From Deltaproteobacteria bacterium (GTDB lineage Bacteria; Desulfobacterota; Desulfobacteria; Desulfobacterales; UBA11574), in contig JAFDCA010000432.1 of assembly GCA_019313025.1 (NCBI GenBank), positions 1-13,730 on the forward strand: DNA of 13,730 bases. Direction: 5' to 3'. The notes below the pieces were generated by a model, which made no database searches, had not been told where the DNA came from, and saw only the letters and a program-made list of their open reading frames with translations. The position numbers and the translations under genes are program-made. Numbering within the stretch: the stretch's first letter is position 1; every line of letters begins with the position of its first letter. Of this stretch, positions 1 through 5,617 are shown piece after piece.

Positions 1-129
1 AAGATGTTCTCTTTAACGCGCTCTAATTTGCTCAGGCAGCTTCCCGACCTCAACGAAATCATCCTGCGGCTTACGGTAAATCGTGACCGTTATTTATTCA
101 ATCGGAACATATTTTTGGCAACTGCTATA
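1..129 (-). repeat. Half copy of palindromic intergenic repeat family (arm A, cut by window edge)
   Basis: This segment is the reverse complement of 1627-1755 with only five mismatches over 129 bp and no gaps. It contains the family core as CTCAGGCAGC (one base from CTCAGACAGC). In the complete copies this arm is paired with a second arm carrying GCGAGTTC; for this copy that arm would lie before position 1. The open reading frame that crosses it is not a gene, because it lies wholly in repeat DNA and intergenic sequence. Confidence 0.85.
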
Positions 130-194
130 ATCTACGAATCCTATTTTAGTACCATAAAAAACAATGTTAAAATAAAAAAAAGAATCATTCCGGG

Positions 195-845
195 TTAGTC
201 TACGGTCATTTTATGCACATATTTTACCCAGGTAAATCCGAAATGTCCTTCTGCCACGACTCGTAAAGGAAAACCATGTTTTTGGGGAAGGGCTTTCCCA
301 TTCACCGCATATGCCAAAAATACTTTATTGGAAAGAACATCCTGTAGGTGAAATTGTTCTACCTTTTCATATTTGCCTTCCGGTCCTTTAAATGTCACGA
401 GAGTTCCACCATTTGTTACGTTGGCCTTTTTGAGAAGAGCATTCATTGATATTCCTTTCCAACGGCCGTGGTTGGCAAAAATTCCCGGACAAATCAATAG
501 AACATCCCGTTCAATTGCTGGCAGGGTGAGAATCTCTGAATAACTCAGGTGAAGCGGCTCAACAACATGTCCTGAAACCTCCAGGCGCCAGGTGTCGAGA
601 TCCGTCTGATGATCCGTTATTCCCATGGTTTTGAAATCTTCTAAAGGCGTGACATCAAGATGGCGGGTATCCAGCTCGGCTGGATTTTTATAAGCGAGGT
701 CTTCGCGAGAGGTATCTTTCGGCAGGATAATTTTTTGAATGTTGGCATGAACAAGTTGTATCCACGATAAGAGAGGGCTGAACAAAAGTCCCATACCTGC
801 GATGAATTCAAAGGACCTTTTGAGAAATCGTCTCCGTCTATTCAT
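195..845 (-). CDS. Tat-exported molybdopterin-dependent oxidoreductase, sulfite-oxidase/MsrP fold
   Basis: This is a 216-residue protein predicted to be a periplasmic molybdenum-pterin oxidoreductase. The N-terminus has a Tat signal (RRRFLK, residues 4-9) followed by a hydrophobic stretch. The body matches the sulfite-oxidase molybdopterin domain: the LEVSGHV entry strand near 88-94, then LLICPG with Cys119 as the expected Mo ligand, FANHGRWKGI just after it, and HGFPLRVV near the C-terminus. It is compact: no heme-b5 domain and no dimerisation domain are present. The ATG follows an AGGA ribosome site seven bases upstream. The start lies 39 bp after the P460-type cytochrome gene, so the two are very probably cotranscribed, and that cytochrome is a plausible electron partner, as the c-heme subunit is in SorAB sulfite dehydrogenase. 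Substrate is unknown: sulfite, sulfoxide and other oxyanions are all possible. A run of eight T follows the stop on the coding strand, but no stem is seen before it. Confidence 0.9.
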   Translation of the reverse strand: MNRRRRFLKRSFEFIAGMGLLFSPLLSWIQLVHANIQKIILPKDTSREDLAYKNPAELDTRHLDVTPLEDFKTMGITDHQTDLDTWRLEVSGHVVEPLHLSYSEILTLPAIERDVLLICPGIFANHGRWKGISMNALLKKANVTNGGTLVTFKGPEGKYEKVEQFHLQDVLSNKVFLAYAVNGKALPQKHGFPLRVVAEGHFGFTWVKYVHKMTVD

Positions 846-884
846 GCCGGCATCCTAAAGAGTTTGATGTGATGACAACAAAAG

Positions 885-1367
885 TTACTTAAATTCATGC
901 ACCACTACAAAATCATTTTTTGCCCGAGTCCCATGACAGCCGATACAGCTTCTGGGTTTGCCATGGGTTATGACCTTACCGTCCGAGCCATATTTTGCCC
1001 AGTACCAATCGCCATCCGGAGGGTTATATCCATGAACCTTGTACATCACCGTAATGTTGTGAAGTGCTTCGCTTTCTCCCTGATAATTTTCCATGACCTC
1101 AATCGAACCATTCTGAAGAGGGGGGCCAGATGAATTTAGGGCGCGGTCGTTGACATAGACCCTGTGCAAGGTACCATGTGGTGCACGGCTCAACTGCATT
1201 CCTTGATGATCGGGCCAGTATGACCATTTGGTATATGGTGATACCTTGGTGATGTAATTCCAAAGAGAAATCGGATCAGCCTCTGGCATCTCCGCCATTA
1301 TAACGGGTACTGAAACCAGACAAATGGCAAGAGCTATGAATAGCGAACTTATCAATGCTTTCTTCAC
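885..1367 (-). CDS. Cytochrome P460 family c-type heme protein
   Basis: A 160-residue secreted protein with a signal peptide (hydrophobic to about residue 25, probable cleavage after IMA) and one heme-binding motif, CIGCH at 141-145, near the C-terminus. The order of motifs fits the P460/cytochrome c'-beta family: PHGTLHRVYVND at 63-74, GSIEVMENY at 87-95, ITVMYKVHGYNP at 105-116, DGDWYWAKY at 118-126, then GK and CIGCH. In P460 proteins a lysine is cross-linked to the heme; the family often shows VKE where this protein has VME (Met92), so the cross-link may be missing. The start codon is GTG, supported by AAGGAGA six bases upstream. It is the first gene of a two-gene operon with the molybdenum oxidoreductase. 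Its likely role is electron transfer or small-molecule (NO or hydroxylamine type) chemistry; the context favours electron transfer. Confidence 0.85.
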   Translation of the reverse strand: MKKALISSLFIALAICLVSVPVIMAEMPEADPISLWNYITKVSPYTKWSYWPDHQGMQLSRAPHGTLHRVYVNDRALNSSGPPLQNGSIEVMENYQGESEALHNITVMYKVHGYNPPDGDWYWAKYGSDGKVITHGKPRSCIGCHGTRAKNDFVVVHEFK

Positions 1368-1484
1368 GTTTACTCTCCTTTTGGTTGTTTATCTAATGAT
1401 GGTTACCCGGCCAAAATGTTTCGATTATCCGTTTAAGATAACTTGCACCAAGTATTTTCAGACAATAGATATCGGCCGTTGAAT

Positions 1485-1502
1485 TGTGATACAATGTGAT
1501 AC
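1485..1502. promoter_or_regulatory. Tandem octamer TGTGATAC x2, possible operator
   Basis: Two perfect copies of TGTGATAC lie 10 bp apart, one helical turn, just downstream of the candidate -10 of the P460 operon and so close to the expected transcription start. Same-face spacing is typical of a regulator binding site. No regulator can be named. Confidence 0.3.
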
Positions 1503-1508
1503 TTAGAT

Positions 1509-1537
1509 TGTATATACTACCCTTTAGAATTTTGCAA
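1509..1537 (-). promoter_or_regulatory. Candidate promoter of the P460/molybdenum oxidoreductase operon
   Basis: On the minus strand TTGCAA (1532-1537) and TATACA (1509-1514) are separated by 17 bp, each matching four of six bases of the sigma-70 consensus. The transcript would have a leader of about 135 nt before the GTG start. The match is moderate. Confidence 0.35.
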
Positions 1538-1626
1538 CCATAATATCGCCGATGGTTAATATACCATAATAATAACAAGTGTTTATCATTGTAAAGAAAT
1601 AGGAAGCAAATTGTTCGTCTTTTTTA

Positions 1627-1915
1627 TATAGCAGTTGCCAAAAATATGTTCCGATTGAATGAATAACGGTCACGATTTACCGTAAGCCGCCGGATGATTT
1701 TGTTGAGGTCGGGAAGCTGTCTGAGCAAATTAGAGCGCGTTAAAGAAAACATCTTCGAAGTATTTCAAATTAAAAACTAAAATCAAACTACTGAACGATA
1801 TTCTAAAACGCCATGGACATGGTCTCTTTTACGCGCTTTTGTTTGCGAGTTCTTGCAGATCTCAACGAAATTATCCGGCGGATGAAACAAAAATGTTATT
1901 CTGACAATAGCTATA
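1627..1915 (+). repeat. Complete palindromic intergenic repeat, about 289 bp (arms B and C)
   Basis: The left arm (1627-1755) is an inverted 96% copy of 1-129. The right arm (about 1800-1915) is a diverged reverse complement of the left arm: both share AGCGCGT, GTTGAG and CCGCCGGAT in mirrored order, and the outer ends are TATAGC and GCTATA. The two arms differ at a fixed place: GCTGTCTGAG at 1716-1725 faces GCGAGTTC at 1845-1852. No coding region is present. A structured intergenic element or a non-autonomous mobile element would fit. Confidence 0.85.
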
Positions 1916-2105
1916 ACACCAGATGACCTTTTTATATATTATTCGAAAGAATGAATAGGAGGAATATCGTTTTTACTGCTGTGTATCGTTGTCGACTTGT
2001 TAAAGTATTGATGTATATTTTGAAAAAATGGCAAAACTTCAAGGGAAACAGAAAAACGGAAAAGGATTCGGTTACTCGGGAATTCTATGAGGGGTAGAGT
2101 AAAAA

Positions 2106-2145
2106 TTTTTCAAGGGAAAAGGCTGATTCCTCTTCCCTTGAAAAA
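2106..2145 (-). terminator. Rho-independent terminator of the rhodanese gene
   Basis: TTTTTCAAGGGAA (2106-2118) is mirrored by TTCCCTTGAAAAA (2133-2145) around a 14-base loop. On the minus strand the stem is followed by a T-run and lies 12 bases after the rhodanese stop. Its symmetry would let it work in both directions. Confidence 0.85.
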
Positions 2146-2157
2146 GATGGTCGTTGA

Positions 2158-2724
2158 TTAATAAGGATGAAATTCACGGATTCGATACATAGGCTTGCCG
2201 TCTTTATCCATTTCCGTGAAGTGCTTATGATATTCAATGACCTTAAAGATTCCTGCAAATTCGTTGCATACGGGATGTCCGGCCTTAATCCAACCTACAA
2301 TACCTTCACTAACCGTCCAGACATTGGTATAACCATACTCGACGAGTTTTTCTGATACATAGGCCTGTCTTTTTTTCGTTCGGCACCAGACCACGATTTT
2401 GGCGTTTTTATCCTTTATTTTTTTTGGAATCGTGTACATATGACCCGAGTGAATGTGGTCTGTGTAAGGAATGTGAAAGGCGTAGAACTCCGGATGAGTG
2501 CGGGTGTCGATCAGATAGGCGTTCTCTTTTCCGGCAACGACATTATCGTAAAGTGCTTTAAACTGTTCAATAGAGAGTTGGCGTTCTGCCGGCACGGCCT
2601 TCAATGCCTTGGACCATACTTCTTTTTCTTTGGCTTGGAGCATTTCTGAATCATCGGCAAATGAAAAGCCGGCTGCTCCCAAAATAAATGCAATGGTCAA
2701 CACAAAAACAAATATTTTTCTCAT
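2158..2724 (-). CDS. Secreted single-domain rhodanese-like sulfurtransferase
   Basis: A 188-residue protein with a clear signal peptide (cleavage expected after SFA, about residue 23), so it acts in the periplasm. The rhodanese domain covers about 50-155: LIDTRTHPEFYAFHIP is the CH2A-like segment, and VVWCRTKKR carries the active-site Cys114, which would hold the persulfide, in a basic loop. A second cysteine, Cys153, follows at GHPVC, and a roughly 35-residue hydrophilic tail ends the protein. ATG has AGGAGG eight bases upstream. It lies downstream of the bc-complex operon on the same strand but has its own consensus-like promoter and a strong terminator, so it is probably its own transcription unit. 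Rhodanese-family proteins also sit in multiheme cytochrome loci of Geobacter (the ext clusters), which makes a sulfur or selenium oxyanion link reasonable but unproven. Confidence 0.88.
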   Translation of the reverse strand: MRKIFVFVLTIAFILGAAGFSFADDSEMLQAKEKEVWSKALKAVPAERQLSIEQFKALYDNVVAGKENAYLIDTRTHPEFYAFHIPYTDHIHSGHMYTIPKKIKDKNAKIVVWCRTKKRQAYVSEKLVEYGYTNVWTVSEGIVGWIKAGHPVCNEFAGIFKVIEYHKHFTEMDKDGKPMYRIREFHPY

Positions 2725-2833
2725 TTTTAAAACCTCCTATCTCAAGCAACCATTTGATAATATATTAAAAAGTTACGACTGAGAAGCAGCCATCACCTCC
2801 TTCCCGCTTTAAGTTGAAGCGTTATAAGTTAGA

Positions 2834-2862
2834 AAATTATTCCAAATACATATACTTGTCAA
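2834..2862 (-). promoter_or_regulatory. Sigma-70-like promoter of the rhodanese gene
   Basis: On the minus strand a perfect TTGACA (2857-2862) is followed after exactly 17 bp by TAATTT (2834-2839). The leader to the rhodanese ATG is about 105 nt. It contains a spare AAGGAGGTG directly abutting an ATG that opens a six-codon ORF near 2790. This is the best promoter match in the window. Confidence 0.6.
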
Positions 2863-2987
2863 GGATTGATTCAAAAGATATCAATGACATTTCAACCCGG
2901 CATTTTTTTACAAAATTTCACCGTATGTTCTTAAACACTCTATATCTAAAATGTCTTTTATTTTGGGATTTCAAATTTTTAGCGTTT

Positions 2988-3782
2988 TTATGAGTTCATG
3001 ATATAAATAAGATGCATCAATTCATCTTCTGTGAGTTTCATCGGCAGCATCTGCACATTGGACCTGAGATTACGGGGGTTTTTCAGCCACTGTTTCAGCC
3101 TGTTTGAACTCCAGGATTGGCCGTCTTTAAAGTTTTTAAAATAGAATCGGCTGAAAATCCCGGAAAGATTGGGGCCCATATCGCCTCGGCCAAGCCCTCC
3201 TAATTTTGTGGTTAAGATTCGGTGACAAGAACCACAGCGGATATTGAAAATGTTGTCGCTGTCTTTAACATCTTCTTCAAAGTGAATGATCCGACTATCC
3301 TCACCCGCAGTTGATGCATAAACGGCGCTTGAGTACAGAATGGCGTTTACCAGACAAGTGATATCCGTCTCTTGGAAATGAAAATCGGGCATAAATATTG
3401 CCGGATGTTTAATGGCGTCGACCAAGGCCTCGGGCAGTGTTTTATCCAAAGCCGTATCCAGATCCGATGCAAGTATATTTCCTTTAAGACCGGTGCGATG
3501 ACATCGCCGGCACCCGGATGTTTCAATCAACCGATGGCCATCTCTTACAACCGAATTTTCAGGAAGTGTGAAGCAGGCATATTCTCCTCTAATCAATCGA
3601 TAATGGGCAATGTGGGTCCGATGAGTTCTTGGTTCTCCTCTGTGACAGTCGATACACGAAGCTTCGGCTTCATAATGGGGGGTATGACAGTCGCTGCAAC
3701 CTTTGTGACCTTTATAAAAATAAGGGCCGGTTGACCACAATAGTCCCAATAAAATGGTTAAAACAGTGACACGAAGGCCCAA
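2988..3782 (-). CDS. Four-heme c-type cytochrome, last gene of the bc operon
   Basis: A 264-residue cytochrome with an N-terminal hydrophobic segment (residues 5-16) that may be an uncleaved membrane anchor. Heme motifs are CSDCH 29-33, CIDCH 43-47, CRRCH 91-95 and CGSCH 183-187. The first two form a small His-rich diheme unit. The third and fourth each begin a monoheme cytochrome c-like domain: the third has a candidate axial Met131 in FMPDF, the fourth has Met245 and Met248 in MLPM near the C-terminus. The start is TTG: an in-frame stop lies four codons upstream, no other start lies between, and AGGGAAG sits just upstream. The gene overlaps the end of the subunit IV gene by 25 bp, which implies translational coupling. 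It probably replaces cytochrome c1/f as the heme-c partner of this complex, facing the periplasm. Confidence 0.85.
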   Translation of the reverse strand: MGLRVTVLTILLGLLWSTGPYFYKGHKGCSDCHTPHYEAEASCIDCHRGEPRTHRTHIAHYRLIRGEYACFTLPENSVVRDGHRLIETSGCRRCHRTGLKGNILASDLDTALDKTLPEALVDAIKHPAIFMPDFHFQETDITCLVNAILYSSAVYASTAGEDSRIIHFEEDVKDSDNIFNIRCGSCHRILTTKLGGLGRGDMGPNLSGIFSRFYFKNFKDGQSWSSNRLKQWLKNPRNLRSNVQMLPMKLTEDELMHLIYIMNS

Positions 3783-4171
3783 TTTTCTTCCCTAAAAAAC
3801 ATGGCGATAATGGTTAATGCCGATATCCCGAAAAATATCATCAAGGTAACGATATTGATCCATTGTTGATCTTTGGGCAACCATTTTGCCTGTTTGGCTT
3901 CTGAAATGCCCGGCAGAAAGGGTAGCAGTAAAAAGAAGAGACCCATCAACACAATCGCATAGACTAGATATTTTGAATAACTTGCCAGTTCCTGAATCCA
4001 AAGAAAAAACCAGGCGGCTTTGGCGGGGTTCGGCGTTTGGGTAATATTTGCCGGTTCATGGAGCGGTGCAGGAATAACCACGGCCAACAAGAGCAAGATG
4101 CCCACCAGCAGAACCATGGCTATTTTGACGATTCGAAAAAAATACGGCGAACTTGGTAAAAAATCTTTCAT
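3758..4171 (-). CDS. Cytochrome b/b6 C-terminal domain protein (subunit IV-like)
   Basis: A 137-residue membrane protein with three predicted helices (about 13-34, 64-85 and 104-125), matching the b6f subunit IV layout though shorter than the usual 160 or so. The quinol-site PEWY motif of subunit IV is replaced: the sequence reads PNPAKAAWFF at 47-56, followed by QEL with Glu61. A related PAKAPWYF form is known to me from bc complexes of anaerobic Deltaproteobacteria, so the loss of the PEWY glutamate is probably typical of the subfamily rather than damage. The ATG overlaps the cytochrome b stop (ATGA), and an AAGGAGGTG ribosome site lies inside the upstream gene. It completes the Qo side of the neighbouring cytochrome b. 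Confidence 0.9.
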   Translation of the reverse strand: MKDFLPSSPYFFRIVKIAMVLLVGILLLLAVVIPAPLHEPANITQTPNPAKAAWFFLWIQELASYSKYLVYAIVLMGLFFLLLPFLPGISEAKQAKWLPKDQQWINIVTLMIFFGISALTIIAMFFREENWAFVSLF

Positions 4172-4806
4172 AGGTAGGGTAACACCTCCTTGTTCTGGCG
4201 TATACGGTAGAAATGCAAAAATGAGAGCAGCAGCAGGACTACCGGGATAATGACGATATGGAGAATGTAAAAACGGAGCAGAGAAATCGGCTGACCGACG
4301 CCGTCAGGAGCCAGAATATTCGCAATCGCTTCTCCGAGGGGAATTGTTTTGATCAGTTCCATTCCGGTTTGGGTCGCCCATAACGCGAGCTGATCAAATG
4401 GCAGAAGATATCCGGTATAGGCTTCAAAAAGCGCCAGGCAGAGGAGAAAAAAACCGATGATCCAATTCAGCTCCCTTGGTTTTCGATAAGCGCCGGTAAG
4501 AATCACCCTCAAGGTGTGCAGGAAAATGAGTACCAAAAATGCATGGGATGCCAGGCGGTGAAGGCTGCGAATGTATAACCCGGCCGGAACCGAGGATTCT
4601 AAAAAAAGGATCGAGCCGAATGCGCCTTCGGAAGAGGGCTGATAATAAAACAACAGCAGCAACCCGGTGACGATGAGCACCATAAACGCCGTAAATGCCA
4701 GTCCTCCCAGACAGAAGGTGTATGTGATCTTAAGGTTCTGTCGGCGCACTATTCGGGGGAACAGATGCCGGATAAATTCATTAAATAAACCGTTTTCGTT
4801 TTGCAT
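4168..4806 (-). CDS. b6-type cytochrome b (N-terminal, four-helix) of a quinol:cytochrome complex
   Basis: A 212-residue integral membrane protein aligning along its whole length with cytochrome b6. Heme b ligands are His83 and His97 in helix B (RSLHR to FLHTLRV) and His183 and His198 in helix D (LHIVIIP to FLHFYRIR). The 14- and 15-residue spacings are those of b6, not of mitochondrial cytochrome b. The b6 GGFKKPREL loop appears as GAYRKPREL. Cys32 in TFCLGG lies where b6 Cys35 attaches the extra high-spin heme (heme cn/ci), so that heme may be present here. ATG follows CAGGA. Subunit IV overlaps its stop by four bases. The Rieske gene lies upstream beyond a 412-bp gap that holds a palindromic repeat. 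Confidence 0.93.
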   Translation of the reverse strand: MQNENGLFNEFIRHLFPRIVRRQNLKITYTFCLGGLAFTAFMVLIVTGLLLLFYYQPSSEGAFGSILFLESSVPAGLYIRSLHRLASHAFLVLIFLHTLRVILTGAYRKPRELNWIIGFFLLCLALFEAYTGYLLPFDQLALWATQTGMELIKTIPLGEAIANILAPDGVGQPISLLRFYILHIVIIPVVLLLLSFLHFYRIRQNKEVLPYL

Positions 4807-4920
4807 TTTAATCCTGAAAATATATATTTGGAAAACGATGAAAAAAGTTTCTTATCACGAAAGCATGAAATTTAAATTTTGGTAATAGGTTAGATCTTTG
4901 AAACAAATCGGATCTAATGG

Positions 4921-5120
4921 AGCTTCTGGTATGATTTAATTTTTGCCTGGAAGCTGTCTGAGTGAAATAGGGATCGTTTTGAAAGAACCATCAGTGATCC
5001 ATCTTTATAGATGAAACCACCTAAAAAAACGAAGACTTTTATGAAAAGCCCTAACAGGTTCTTTCATTACGAGCCCTTATTCGCGAGTTCTTTCAGCGAA
5101 AATTCAATTATACTAGAAGC
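4921..5120 (+). repeat. Palindromic intergenic repeat inside the bc operon, about 200 bp
   Basis: The outer ends AGCTTCT (4921-4927) and AGAAGC (5115-5120) mirror each other. Moving in, ATGATTTAATTTTT faces AAAATTCAATTAT, the core GCTGTCTGAG (4953-4962) faces GCGAGTTC (5083-5090), and GAAAGAACC (4981-4989) is perfectly mirrored by GGTTCTTTC (5057-5065). Core and flanks match the other copies in the window (GTCTGAGTG then TAGGGATCGTT). It fills most of the 412-bp gap between the Rieske and cytochrome b genes. Nothing coding is seen in the rest of that gap. Confidence 0.8.
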
Positions 5121-5218
5121 GGAATGTTTTCAAAGGGCTAATGGGTTAGTGATTTTGATTGTTTCGTGTTTTTGAATCTTCGTGCTTTCGTGATAAATTT
5201 TTTTGAAAAATCGTCTTC

Positions 5219-5617
5219 TCACAAATTTTTTGATATTAAAACATCATCCCCCTGTTCTACAACAGCCAGTCTTTTCAAAGGCCGGTCGGCAGGCCCTTTA
5301 AGGACGTCGCCGTGTGTGGTAAAGACGCTGCCGTGACATGGACAGACAAATCCTTTAGACGTTGCATTTACCTTACAGCCAAGATGGGTGCAAGTCAGGT
5401 TGAGCGCGTAAATTTCTTGATGCTTTCTTATCACGGCAATCTTTTTTTGTCCAAAAATCAAGGCACCCCTGCCCGGAACCTTTTCTTTTTTTATCCGTAA
5501 AAGCGCTTTTTTTTGCGTTATCCGGGGAATCAGAAACCTTCCGATTATCGGCAGGGAAATTGCAAAAAAAATTAGAATCTTGATCAGTTTTCGACGGCTT
5601 TTATGAGTCGTTTCCAT
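5219..5617 (-). CDS. Rieske 2Fe-2S protein of the bc complex
   Basis: A 132-residue protein with an N-terminal membrane anchor (about 11-30) preceded by SRRKLIK, a Tat-like motif as expected for Rieske proteins that are exported folded. Box I is CTHLGC (Cys76, His78 and Cys81) and box II is CPCHGS (Cys92, Cys94, His95), giving the two Cys and two His ligands plus the stabilising disulfide pair, so a high-potential cluster is expected. The C-terminal segment DVLKGPADRPLKRL is the usual Rieske closing strand. The ATG lies 34 bp inside the 19-heme cytochrome gene and has a weak ribosome site, which suggests coupling; an in-frame stop lies two codons upstream, so this is the first possible start. 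It should carry electrons from quinol at cytochrome b to the c-hemes. Confidence 0.93.
   Translation of the reverse strand: METTHKSRRKLIKILIFFAISLPIIGRFLIPRITQKKALLRIKKEKVPGRGALIFGQKKIAVIRKHQEIYALNLTCTHLGCKVNATSKGFVCPCHGSVFTTHGDVLKGPADRPLKRLAVVEQGDDVLISKNL

Noticed and set aside
4..198. 64-residue plus-strand open frame at the window start
   Set aside because: It lies almost entirely in repeat arm A and intergenic DNA, ends against the molybdenum oxidoreductase gene on the other strand, and has no recognisable protein pattern.
1393..1578. 61-residue minus-strand open frame upstream of the P460 gene
   Set aside because: It covers the candidate promoter and leader, has no good ribosome site and no protein-like pattern.
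1627..1915. Repeat copies considered as insertion sequences
   Set aside because: At under 300 bp, with no frame encoding a transposase, they cannot be autonomous; clear target duplications were not found by eye.
1951..2097. 48-residue plus-strand frame starting MNRRNIVFTAV
   Set aside because: It has a start and a basic, partly hydrophobic content, but only a weak ribosome site (the AGGAGG is inside the frame) and no recognisable family. It is worth keeping in mind only if conserved. Nothing else was seen in 1916-2105.
4921..5120. Repeat copies considered as CRISPR or tandem repeats
   Set aside because: Copies are far apart, in both orientations and of unequal length, with no regular spacers.
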